A program made the position numbers and the translations under genes. From Sulfopaludibacter sp963815475 (lineage in GTDB: Bacteria; Acidobacteriota; Terriglobia; Bryobacterales; Bryobacteraceae): a stretch of DNA of 64,000 nt. Positions 55,409-63,287 of this stretch are shown one piece after another; positions within the stretch are counted from its first letter, which is position 1, and each line of letters begins with the position of its first letter. The notes beneath the pieces were generated by a model. That model did no database searches. It had not been told where the DNA came from and was given only the letters and a program-made list of their open reading frames with translations. The stretch spans positions 1,426,001 to 1,490,000 of the forward strand of contig CAWFHD010000003.1 in the NCBI GenBank assembly GCA_963815475.1, read 5' to 3'.

Positions 55409-56673
55409 TACGTTGTTGCCAGCCACGAACCGACGTCCGACACGGAACATTGGTTCACGCCATCCAGCGCCATTCCCAAACTATTCAGCGCGCACTCCAT
55501 GCGCAGGTGGGAAGGCAGGTCCTCGTCCGATCCGCTCAGATACTCCGCGATATACAGAACGTGCGCCATTCGATTTCGTGTGGCCTCGGGCGCATGGTGA
55601 TAGCAAATAGCTTCGACTGTGGCTTCGGGCAGCCGCCAGATGCGGCCGATCTCAGCTCCCAGCGCCGAGTGATCGGTGCGCAGCAGCAGGCTCTCGGCGT
55701 ATACCGCCGGACAGGACAATTCCTTCAGCCCGTGCAAGCGGGCCGCGTCGTAGAGCGAAATGGCCAGCAGGGCGATGCGCCCCACATCGTGGAGCAGACC
55801 GGCCAGATACGCTTCGCCCGGATCCACAACACCGCTGTTGGCGGCCACTTGCTCCGCCAGGTCGGCCACTTGAAGCGAGTGCGGCCACAGTTGCTCCAGG
55901 CGCGGCGAGTGCAGCACCGGACGCATCGCCACGGCAGTGAGCACGCGATGCGCCGTGGAGAAGCCGAGCCGCGTGATGGCGTCGCCGAGCGTCGCGGCAG
56001 GCGTGCGCGATCCGAACAAGGCCGAGTTGGCAAGCTGCATGATGGCGCCGGCGGCAGCCGGGTCGCTGCCCGCGGCCTTCACCACACTGCGAAGGGAAGC
56101 CGAGGGCTCTTGCAGCATATTGAGCATCTTGACCGCGGCCTGGGGAAACGCCGGTATGGGCCAGACTTCCGGCCCCGCCAGCGGCAGTGGCGCCATGCAC
56201 ACCGACAGCGCATCCATCAACTGGCCGGACCAGAGCCCTTCCGTCGCTCCATCGGCAAGGTGCGTCAGGATGTCCTGGGTCGCACGCCGCTCCACCGGTT
56301 GAATTTCGATTTCGCGATCGAGCGCATCGCACAGCCGCAGGATTTCGCCCAATCTGCGTTCCTGCTCGCTGCCCGCGCCGGGAGTAGAACTGGCGTTCTG
56401 AATGGCGCGCACCGCCGGCGGCAGCGGATCGACGGCAGGCGTGGCCCGCACGCCGGCGCAGACATCGTCCAACAGGCGGTCCAACGCGGGTGGACTAAAA
56501 CCGCCGTCATCGTAGTGGTGCAGCAGGCAGGCGGCGTGAAGCTGATCTTTTTCTTCAGTGGGCAAAAACAAGTGGTGCGCCACAAGATGAGCGAGCGCGG
56601 CCACCCTTCGGCAATGCCCGAGCAACGCCGGATCGGTTGGCAATAGGGCTGCGAACTGGGACGTGCGAAGCAT
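55408..56673 (-). CDS. HDOD domain signalling protein
   Basis: 421 residues. The HDOD domain (about 170-370) is a degenerate HD fold linked to signalling and motility control: FPQAAVKMLNMLQEPSASLR, GAIMQLANSALFGSRTPAAT, AITRLGFSTAHRVL, YLAGLLHDVGRIALL. An N-terminal helical region (about 1-165) has no recognised family. GCCGATAA lies upstream on this strand (56706-56699). It sits within the chemotaxis island, as HDOD genes often do. Confidence 0.85.
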   Translation of the reverse strand: MLRTSQFAALLPTDPALLGHCRRVAALAHLVAHHLFLPTEEKDQLHAACLLHHYDDGGFSPPALDRLLDDVCAGVRATPAVDPLPPAVRAIQNASSTPGAGSEQERRLGEILRLCDALDREIEIQPVERRATQDILTHLADGATEGLWSGQLMDALSVCMAPLPLAGPEVWPIPAFPQAAVKMLNMLQEPSASLRSVVKAAGSDPAAAGAIMQLANSALFGSRTPAATLGDAITRLGFSTAHRVLTAVAMRPVLHSPRLEQLWPHSLQVADLAEQVAANSGVVDPGEAYLAGLLHDVGRIALLAISLYDAARLHGLKELSCPAVYAESLLLRTDHSALGAEIGRIWRLPEATVEAICYHHAPEATRNRMAHVLYIAEYLSGSDEDLPSHLRMECALNSLGMALDGVNQCSVSDVGSWLATT

Positions 56674-56828
56674 AATTCAAAATCCGAGGCTGCCCTTCTT
56701 ATCGGCCGAAGCAGCTTTCCACAAGCCGTTTATCGGTTGTCTGCATGTGAAGGACATCACTCTCCCGGCCGGCGTAGTGCTAGAACGCAATTAACTAAAG
56801 ATAACGCCTGCGGGTACGGGGCGGCCCA

Positions 56829-56853
56829 TAAAACGCCTGTCGATGTCCGATAA
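56829..56853 (+). promoter_or_regulatory. Sigma-28-like box upstream of the TonB-C protein and MCP
   Basis: TAAAACGC, 9 bases, then TCCGATAA, about 40 bases before the start at 56892. Close to the FliA consensus with a spacer one or two bases short. Confidence 0.5.
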
Positions 56854-56891
56854 GGGGGGAGTCAGGCAATCGCCTGAAAAGAGGACAAACT

Positions 56892-57260
56892 ATGATCTCC
56901 AAAACTACCAAGAAGCAATCACTTATTGTGTTATTTGCCGCCGCGGCAATGCTGCTGCCCGCCGCTCACGCCCAGAGCCCCAAGCATGTGCCCACCGCCG
57001 AAGCGCTAAGCAATGCCACATCCAAGCCGCAACCCGAGTACTCCGGCATGGCCCGGCAGTTACATCTCCAGGGTCCGGTGGAAGTCAATGCCTTCATTTC
57101 CGAAGACGGCAAAGTAGAGAAGGTCGAAAGCATCAGCGGCAATCCGGTACTGTTCAAGTGCGCCGAAGAGGCGCTGAAGCGCTGGAAGTTCACGCCCTTC
57201 ACCGAAGACGGCAAACCGGTCAAAGCAGTTGCCAGCCTTAATTTCACTTTCAAGATGTAA
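56892..57260 (+). CDS. Periplasmic TonB C-terminal domain protein
   Basis: 122 residues: signal peptide (LIVLFAAAAMLLPAAHAQ) followed directly by a TonB_C domain (KPQPEYSGMARQLHLQGPVE, EEALKRWKFTPF, VASLNFTFKM). There is no membrane anchor or Pro-rich spacer, so it cannot act as a usual TonB. It is the first gene after a FliA-like box and lies 36 bases before the MCP gene, so it may be co-expressed with chemotaxis. Confidence 0.85.
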   Translation: MISKTTKKQSLIVLFAAAAMLLPAAHAQSPKHVPTAEALSNATSKPQPEYSGMARQLHLQGPVEVNAFISEDGKVEKVESISGNPVLFKCAEEALKRWKFTPFTEDGKPVKAVASLNFTFKM

Positions 57261-57296
57261 TCACGCAAGTCAATTTTATCGACAAGGAATTCGACC

Positions 57297-59018
57297 ATGA
57301 TCTCGCGCATGAAACTCAGCACCAAACTGATCGGCAGCGTAGCCACGATTCTCGGGCTGGCCCTGATTCTGGGCACCTGTGCCACTATTCTGATCACCAG
57401 CCTCAGCCGATCGATGACCTACGCTGTAAACGTGGCGGCGCAGCGGAGGGTAATCGCGTACGATGTTTATTCCGCCGCTCTGAAGATGCAGTCGCTCGAC
57501 CGAGCTATCATGCTGCGCTCGATCATGCAGCAGACCGCGGCCGTGGAAGCGCACAAGCAGGAATATCGCGACACGGCCGATTCGGTCCAGAAGTCACTGG
57601 GCGAATATCAGGCTTTGATTGAAGACGATGCCGGCCGCAAGGTTTACCAGGGAGTGAAAACGCAGCTCGACTCCCTGGTGCAGGCGCACAACGAGCTCAT
57701 CCAGTACATGGAACAGCAGAAGTTCGACCTGGTCCAGAAAGTGGAGGACGAGAAGGTGATGCCGCAGGCGGAGGCAGTAACCGCCGCCGCCAAGACCCTG
57801 ATCCAGCAGGAAGTGCCGCGCATGAAGGCGGCGAGCGACGGGGCCGACACCAAAGCAGCTACCGGCCGTTGGGTAGTGACGCTCTTCACCGGCATTTGCC
57901 TGGCGGTGGGCGCGGTGATCGTGGTAGTAGTGCGCCGCATCAGCACCACGCTGCGCGGCTTGGCCAACACAATGGCGGAAGGGGCCGACCAGGTGGCGAG
58001 CGCCGCGGCGCAGGTGGCTGGAGTGAGCCAGTCGCTGGCGCAAGCATCGTCCGAGCAGGCGGCATCGCTCGAAGAGACGGCGGCGAGCGGACAGGACCTG
58101 GCCTCCATGACGCGCAAGAATGTGGACCACGCGCAGCGCGCATCCAATTCGGTGGCGGAGACCGATCACCAGGTGAAACTGGCCAATGAAACCCTGGCCA
58201 AGATGCTTCGCTCCATGCAGGAGATCAACGCATCCAGCGGCAAGATTTCGAAGATTATCAAAGTGATCGACGAGATCGCCTTCCAGACCAACATCCTGGC
58301 GTTGAACGCGGCCGTGGAAGCGGCGCGCGCCGGCGAGGCGGGCATGGGCTTCGCGGTGGTGGCAGACGAAGTGCGCAACCTGGCGCAACGCTGCGCACAG
58401 GCCGCCAAGGACACCGCCGGCCTGATCGAAGAATCCATCCAGACGGCGACCGACGGCAGCACCAAGCTGAACCAGGTGGCCGATGCCATCCAGGGCATCA
58501 ACCAGCAGGCTTCGCAAATGAAGGAACTGATGGGCAGCGTGAGCAACGGCAGCCAGGAGCAATCGCGCAGCATCGAGCAGATCTCGGCGGCCGTGGCGCA
58601 GATGCAGAAGGTCACGCAGAACACGGCAGCCAGCGCCGAGCAGGGCGCGGCGGCCAGCCAGCAGATGAGCGCGCATGCGGAATCGATGCGTTCGGCCGTG
58701 GGCAAGCTGCACACCATGGTGGGCGGCGAGCGCGCGAGCGACGAACCGCTGGTGCGCCGCGGTCCCATCAAGATGGTGTCCAATGGCAGGCCGGCGATGA
58801 ATGGCGGCAACGATCGGAAGTCGCCTCTGAATGGCGGCAATGATCGGAAGTCGCCTCTGAATGGCGGCAACTATGGCAAGGCGCCGATGAATGGCGGCAA
58901 CAGGCCCAAGGCGTCGGAGCGTCCAGCGCCGCGTAAGGTGCTGCAGCCGACGACCGCGCCGATGTCCCAGGCCGAGCGTGAATTCCCCTTGGACGACGCG
59001 GACTTCTCGCAGTTCTAA
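57297..59018 (+). CDS. Methyl-accepting chemotaxis protein
   Basis: 573 residues. First membrane span about 14-36, a periplasmic four-helix sensory domain (about 37-195), second span about 196-216, then the cytoplasmic signalling coiled coil with the receptor hairpin tip IDEIAFQTNILALNAAVEAA and GEAGMGFAVVADEVRNLA. The tail has four 10-residue repeats rich in NGGN (DNA 58797-58916) and ends in DFSQF, which fits the F-x-x-F pattern of CheR-binding pentapeptides. AAGGA precedes the start. It is 75 bases upstream of cheA. Ligand unknown. Confidence 0.93.
   Translation: MISRMKLSTKLIGSVATILGLALILGTCATILITSLSRSMTYAVNVAAQRRVIAYDVYSAALKMQSLDRAIMLRSIMQQTAAVEAHKQEYRDTADSVQKSLGEYQALIEDDAGRKVYQGVKTQLDSLVQAHNELIQYMEQQKFDLVQKVEDEKVMPQAEAVTAAAKTLIQQEVPRMKAASDGADTKAATGRWVVTLFTGICLAVGAVIVVVVRRISTTLRGLANTMAEGADQVASAAAQVAGVSQSLAQASSEQAASLEETAASGQDLASMTRKNVDHAQRASNSVAETDHQVKLANETLAKMLRSMQEINASSGKISKIIKVIDEIAFQTNILALNAAVEAARAGEAGMGFAVVADEVRNLAQRCAQAAKDTAGLIEESIQTATDGSTKLNQVADAIQGINQQASQMKELMGSVSNGSQEQSRSIEQISAAVAQMQKVTQNTAASAEQGAAASQQMSAHAESMRSAVGKLHTMVGGERASDEPLVRRGPIKMVSNGRPAMNGGNDRKSPLNGGNDRKSPLNGGNYGKAPMNGGNRPKASERPAPRKVLQPTTAPMSQAEREFPLDDADFSQF
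58797..58916 (+). repeat. Four tandem 30-bp repeats inside the MCP gene
   Basis: Units of 30 bases encode (M/L)NGGNDRKSP-like decapeptides; units 1 and 2 differ at two bases, units 3 and 4 have diverged. The repeats lengthen the flexible tail that carries the terminal DFSQF. Confidence 0.9.
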
Positions 59019-59054
59019 AAGGCAAGAGGGCAGAAGTTAAAAGTGGAGAGGCTG

Positions 59055-59093
59055 GCGGGCTGAAGCCCTTCGCAGGCTGAAGCCTGCCCCACA
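59055..59093. repeat. Short palindromes before cheA
   Basis: Two hairpins, GGGCT-GA-AGCCC and GCAGGCT-GA-AGCCTGC, followed by CCCCACA. Wording is like the outer arms of the palindrome at 47064-47170. The cheA ATG at 59094 directly follows. Confidence 0.65.
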
Positions 59094-61103
59094 ATGAGAT
59101 TCCAGTTTCATCAGGCAAAGATTCGGGGGCCGGTTTTGCAGAAAACTCAGACACAGAACGATCAGGTTACAGAACTGCACCGCCTGGTCAACGATCTCGC
59201 AATGCAGTTTGTGATGGGCTCCTCTTCGGAGTCCCTGGCGGGGCTGGACGAAATTGTCCGGATCGCCGGAGCCGCCGGGATGACCACGATGGCGGAGGAT
59301 GGGGTGCGCCTGAAGAAGCGCCTGGCGGCCCTGGCTCCGGACTCGGCGGAGTTCTCGGATGCGGCGCAGACCGGCATCCAGATTCTGCAGGAGACTCTGG
59401 AAGCGCGACAGGCCGCGGCGGAGGTGCGGCCGGCTCCGGCGGCGCCTGTCTCGATGGCGCAGGATCCCGAGCTGATCAACGACTTCATCGTGGAATCGCG
59501 CGAGCACCTGCAGGCCATCGAACAGCACGTGCTGGTGCTGGAGCAGGATCCCTCGGCAGCGGACCCGATTCACGCCATCTTCCGCGCCTTCCACACCATT
59601 AAAGGCATCGCGGGCTTCCTGGAATTTCAGGACATCCGCGACGTTTCGCACGAGACCGAGACGCTGCTGGACCAGGCGCGCAACGGCAACCTGGAAGCCG
59701 GGCCGCAGGTCATCGACGTGATTCTGGAAGCGGCCGACTATCTGACCCGCGAAATCAATCGCATCGAAGCCGGCGGCACGGAATTGCCGGCTTCCACGGG
59801 CCGCCTTCTCAATAAACTGCGCGACGCACTAGCTGGACCTTCGAAAGACGCCGATGGCAACATCGTGGCGCTCTCGCGCGCGGTGGAAGAGTCGAACGAG
59901 CCTCCGAAGACCACCAAGAGCAGCAAGAAGGCCGTAGTCACCAGTTCGATCAAAGTAGACACCGCCAAGCTCGATTTTCTGGTGGACATGGTGGGCGAAA
60001 TGGTGATCGCGCAGTCGCTGGTGCGCCACAGTCCGGACCTGGCCAACGTGCAGAGCCAGGCGCTGCTGCGCAATGTGGCCCAGCTTTCGCGCATCACCGG
60101 CGAAGTGCAGAAGACCGCCATGTCGATGCGCATGGTGCCCATCGGCATGCTCTTCCAGAAGATGGCTCGTCTGATCCGCGACACCAGCCGCAAGGCCGGC
60201 AAACAGGCCGAACTGGTGACGGTGGGCGAGGACACCGAGCTCGACCGCAACATTGTGGAAGAGCTGGCCGACCCGTTGATGCATATGGTTCGCAACGCCA
60301 TCGACCACGGCATTGAGCCGCCGAAGGAACGGATCGCTGCAGGCAAGCCTGCGACGGCGAAGATTGAATTGCGCGCAGCCCACCAGGGCGGCCACATCCT
60401 GATCGAGATCGCCGATGACGGGCGCGGCATGAACCGCGACGCCATCCTCAAGAAGGCTGTGGAACGCGGCATCGTTTCGGCCACCACCACGCTTCCCGAC
60501 GTTGACATCTACAACCTGATCTTCGAGCCGGGCTTCTCCACGGCCGAAAAGGTCACGGATATTTCCGGCCGGGGCGTCGGTATGGACGTGGTGAAGCGGC
60601 ATATTCAGAAGCTGCGCGGACGCACTGAAATCCAGACCGTGTTGGGCAAGGGCACCACTTTTCAACTGAAGCTGCCGCTGACCCTGGCCATCATCGACGG
60701 GCTGATTGTGGGTGTGGGCGGCGAGCGGTATATCGTTCCCATCTTCACGGTGAAAGAGCTGCTGCGACCCACCGAGGGTATGGTGACCACGGTGGAAGGC
60801 CGCCGTGAAATCGCGCTGGTGCGCGAGCGTGTGCTTCCCGTGGTGCGGCTGTATCGCCGTTTCGGCGTAACACCGCGCACGAAAGATCCGCTCGAAAGTC
60901 TGTTGATCATCACCGAGAGCCAGGGGGCCGAATACTGCCTGATGGTGGACGCGCTGCTGGGCAAACAGGAAGTGGTGATCAAGAGCCTGGGCGAAGCGTT
61001 CCGCAATGTTACGGGCATCGCCGGCGGGGCAATTCTGGGCGACGGCCGCGTGGGCCTCATCCTGGAAATGAACGCCCTCTTCAACTCCTCACGACACAGA
61101 TAG
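59094..61103 (+). CDS. cheA: Chemotaxis histidine kinase CheA
   Basis: 669 residues as read. Hub kinase that phosphorylates CheY and CheB in response to receptors. P1 domain with phospho-His in RAFHTIKGIAGFLEF (about 163), dimerisation domain (KLDFLVDMVGEMVIAQSLV), ATPase motifs LMHMVRNAIDHGIEPP, IADDGRGMNRD and GRGVGMDVVKRHI, and a CheW-like P5 domain. An extra helical region precedes P1, and the CheY-binding P2 domain is very short or missing. The ATG at 59094 lies at the edge of a repeat, so a later start (for example TTG before QKTQTQ) is possible. Confidence 0.94.
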   Translation: MRFQFHQAKIRGPVLQKTQTQNDQVTELHRLVNDLAMQFVMGSSSESLAGLDEIVRIAGAAGMTTMAEDGVRLKKRLAALAPDSAEFSDAAQTGIQILQETLEARQAAAEVRPAPAAPVSMAQDPELINDFIVESREHLQAIEQHVLVLEQDPSAADPIHAIFRAFHTIKGIAGFLEFQDIRDVSHETETLLDQARNGNLEAGPQVIDVILEAADYLTREINRIEAGGTELPASTGRLLNKLRDALAGPSKDADGNIVALSRAVEESNEPPKTTKSSKKAVVTSSIKVDTAKLDFLVDMVGEMVIAQSLVRHSPDLANVQSQALLRNVAQLSRITGEVQKTAMSMRMVPIGMLFQKMARLIRDTSRKAGKQAELVTVGEDTELDRNIVEELADPLMHMVRNAIDHGIEPPKERIAAGKPATAKIELRAAHQGGHILIEIADDGRGMNRDAILKKAVERGIVSATTTLPDVDIYNLIFEPGFSTAEKVTDISGRGVGMDVVKRHIQKLRGRTEIQTVLGKGTTFQLKLPLTLAIIDGLIVGVGGERYIVPIFTVKELLRPTEGMVTTVEGRREIALVRERVLPVVRLYRRFGVTPRTKDPLESLLIITESQGAEYCLMVDALLGKQEVVIKSLGEAFRNVTGIAGGAILGDGRVGLILEMNALFNSSRHR

Positions 61104-61106
61104 ACC

Positions 61107-61994
61107 ATGCTCCAGGAACTTCACACAGCGTTGGAGCAGGCCGCCGCGCCATCGCCGGCCCTGACCCGCGCGGAGTTTCTGCAAATCCGCGAGTTGGCCT
61201 ACCAACACTTCGGGCTCGACCTGAAGGAAGGCAAACAGAGCCTGATTGTGGCGCGCCTGGGCAAGGCCCTGCGCAGCAAAGGGCTGCAGAGCTTCGAAGA
61301 GTACTGCCGGCATGTCTCGGCGGACCACACCGGCGAAGCGCTGGCGGAGATGGCCGACGCGCTCACCACCAACTTCACCAGCTTCCTGCGCGAGCGCTCG
61401 CACTTCGATTTCATGTGCAAGCACGTGATCCCGCGAGTGGCGCCGGGCGGCAGCCTGGACATCTGGAGCGCGGCTTCATCGACCGGCGAAGAGCCCTTCT
61501 CCATCCTTTTTACGGCGCTCGAAAACATGGGACCGGCCGCGAATGTGCGCGTGACCGCCTCCGACATTTCCACGCGCGCCCTGGCAGCGGCGGAAGAGGC
61601 CGTCTATCACGCCGACCGCGTGGAGGCGCTGCCGCAAGGCTGGCCGCGCAAGTATTTTCTGCGAGGCAGCGGCAAGTGGCAGGGTTGGTATCGGGTGAAG
61701 CCGGAATTTCGAGCGCGCGTGAATTGCCGCTCTTTCAACCTGCTGACGGGCACGCTGCCCGCGGCGCGTTTGCCGGCGATCTTCTGCCGCAACGTAATGA
61801 TCTATTTCGATAAGCCGACGCAGGGCGCAGTGGTGCGGCGCCTATCCTCTGTACTGGCGCCGGGGGGATATTTGTTCATCGGCCATTCCGAGAGTCTGGC
61901 GGGCGTGGATCACGGACTCGAATATGTGCAACCGGCGGTATATCGCGCGCCGGGGAAAGGCGGCTCGTGGCCGAATTGTGCAGTCAGATGGTAG
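61107..61994 (+). CDS. cheR: Chemotaxis methyltransferase CheR
   Basis: 295 residues. Methylates receptor glutamates using S-adenosylmethionine. N-terminal helical domain (REFLQIRELAYQHFGLDLKE-like) and the SAM-binding domain with WSAASSTGEEPFSI, RVTASDISTRAL and IFCRNVMIYF. Starts 3 bases after cheA. The MCP tail DFSQF could tether this enzyme. Confidence 0.94.
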   Translation: MLQELHTALEQAAAPSPALTRAEFLQIRELAYQHFGLDLKEGKQSLIVARLGKALRSKGLQSFEEYCRHVSADHTGEALAEMADALTTNFTSFLRERSHFDFMCKHVIPRVAPGGSLDIWSAASSTGEEPFSILFTALENMGPAANVRVTASDISTRALAAAEEAVYHADRVEALPQGWPRKYFLRGSGKWQGWYRVKPEFRARVNCRSFNLLTGTLPAARLPAIFCRNVMIYFDKPTQGAVVRRLSSVLAPGGYLFIGHSESLAGVDHGLEYVQPAVYRAPGKGGSWPNCAVRW

Positions 61995-62491
61995 TCGGGG
62001 TTTCGGATTGCCAGGTTACCGGGGACGTTAAGTGCTCGTTGATTACTTATGCTTTGGGGTCGTGCATCGCGGTGGCGATTCACGATCCGCAAACACAGGT
62101 GGGCGGGTTGTTGCATTTCATGCTGCCCGAATCGTCAATTGCCCGCGAGAAGGCGGCGGAGAACCCATACATGTTCGCCGATTCCGGCGTGCCTCTGTTG
62201 TTCCGCAGGGCTTACAGCGCCGGCGCCGAAAAGCGCCGCCTGGTGGTCCGCGTGGCGGGCGGAGCGCAGGTAATGGATGACAAGGGCGTGTTTAACATCG
62301 GCAAGCGAAACTATCTGGCCGTGCGCAAACTTTTATGGCAGGCGGGATTGATGATTCACTCCGAAGCCGTGGGCGGCAGCGAATCGCGCACCATGCGGCT
62401 GGACGTGGATTCCGGCCAGGCCTTCCTGCGCACCGCGGGCGGAAAAGAAGTGCCTATGGAGAAAGGAACACCATGCCATTCTCAGTGCTGA
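61967..62491 (+). CDS. cheD: Chemoreceptor glutamine deamidase CheD
   Basis: 174 residues; GTG at 61967 overlaps cheR by 28 bases, and an ATG at 61988 is possible. Deamidates receptor glutamines and can stimulate CheC/CheX-type phosphatases. The catalytic Cys is in ALGSCIAVAIHD, with the conserved GGLLHFMLP His and FNIGKRNYLAVRKLL. Two CheX-like genes lie in the same window. Confidence 0.92.
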   Translation: MAELCSQMVVGVSDCQVTGDVKCSLITYALGSCIAVAIHDPQTQVGGLLHFMLPESSIAREKAAENPYMFADSGVPLLFRRAYSAGAEKRRLVVRVAGGAQVMDDKGVFNIGKRNYLAVRKLLWQAGLMIHSEAVGGSESRTMRLDVDSGQAFLRTAGGKEVPMEKGTPCHSQC

Positions 62492-62853
62492 TTGTAGATG
62501 ACTGCGCCATGATGCGGACGGTGATTCGCCGCATTCTGGGAATGTCGGGATTCGAAATGGCGGAGTGCTACATGGCGGGCGACGGCGACGAAGCTCTCGC
62601 CATGATGCGGCGTCATCGCGTGGACCTGGTGTTGAGCGACGTAAACATGCCGCGCCTGGATGGCGAGGGACTGCTGCAGCAGTTAGCCGCCGACAGCGAA
62701 TTGTGCGGGGTGCCGGTGGTGATGGTGACCAGCGACGCTACTCACAATCGCGCCAATCGGCTGCTGGGCATGGGCGCTCGCGGATATATCACCAAGCCGT
62801 TCCAGCCGGAGAGACTGCGCGCGGAGCTGGAACGCATTCTGGAGGTGGCATGA
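62473..62853 (+). CDS. CheY-like receiver protein
   Basis: 126 residues. Acidic pocket LIVDDCAMMRTVI, phospho-Asp in LVLSDVNMPRLDGEGL, VVMVTSDA and Lys in YITKPFQPERLRAEL. Start at 62473 with AAAGGA upstream, overlapping cheD by 19 bases. Second CheY of the island, probably with a different partner or affinity from that at 53515. Confidence 0.92.
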   Translation: MPFSVLIVDDCAMMRTVIRRILGMSGFEMAECYMAGDGDEALAMMRRHRVDLVLSDVNMPRLDGEGLLQQLAADSELCGVPVVMVTSDATHNRANRLLGMGARGYITKPFQPERLRAELERILEVA

Positions 62854-63287
62854 CCGATACGGAACAGGTTCTGGATACGGTAGTGAACGAGGTTCTGGAG
62901 ACGATGTTCTTCTCCGCCGTCTTTGGGCCGGGCACGGAAACGGAGGGCCCGCGGATGACGGCCTGTGTGTCGTTTTCCGGATCGCATTCGGGAGCGCTGG
63001 AAGTTTCGGCGCTGGAGGGCACGGTAACCGCGCTGGCGTGCAGCTTTTTGGGCGTGATGGAGGACGAACTACCCAAGGGCCAGGCGCCCGCCATGCTGGG
63101 TGAGATGGCGAACGTGCTCTGCGGCGCCTTACTCGGCCGCGTAGAGCCCGAAGGGCGTTTTCGAATTGCGCCCCCAGAAGTGGGGACGAGCCAGGAGCCG
63201 CTGCCCGGCGCGGAGCGCCAGGACGGGACGCGGCAGGTGTTCGAGTTGGCTGAAGGATGGCTGGCCGTGGGTTGGGGGATGGTTTGA
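62850..63287 (+). CDS. CheX-like protein
   Basis: 145 residues. ATGA overlap with the preceding receiver gene. The N-terminal EVLETMFFSAVFG and the helix GQAPAMLGEMANVLCGALLG resemble the CheC/CheX/FliY fold with its E-x3-N active-site pair (E-M-A-N here gives a shorter spacing that would need an alignment to judge). Likely a phosphatase or partner for the receiver encoded just upstream. Confidence 0.75.
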   Translation: MTDTEQVLDTVVNEVLETMFFSAVFGPGTETEGPRMTACVSFSGSHSGALEVSALEGTVTALACSFLGVMEDELPKGQAPAMLGEMANVLCGALLGRVEPEGRFRIAPPEVGTSQEPLPGAERQDGTRQVFELAEGWLAVGWGMV

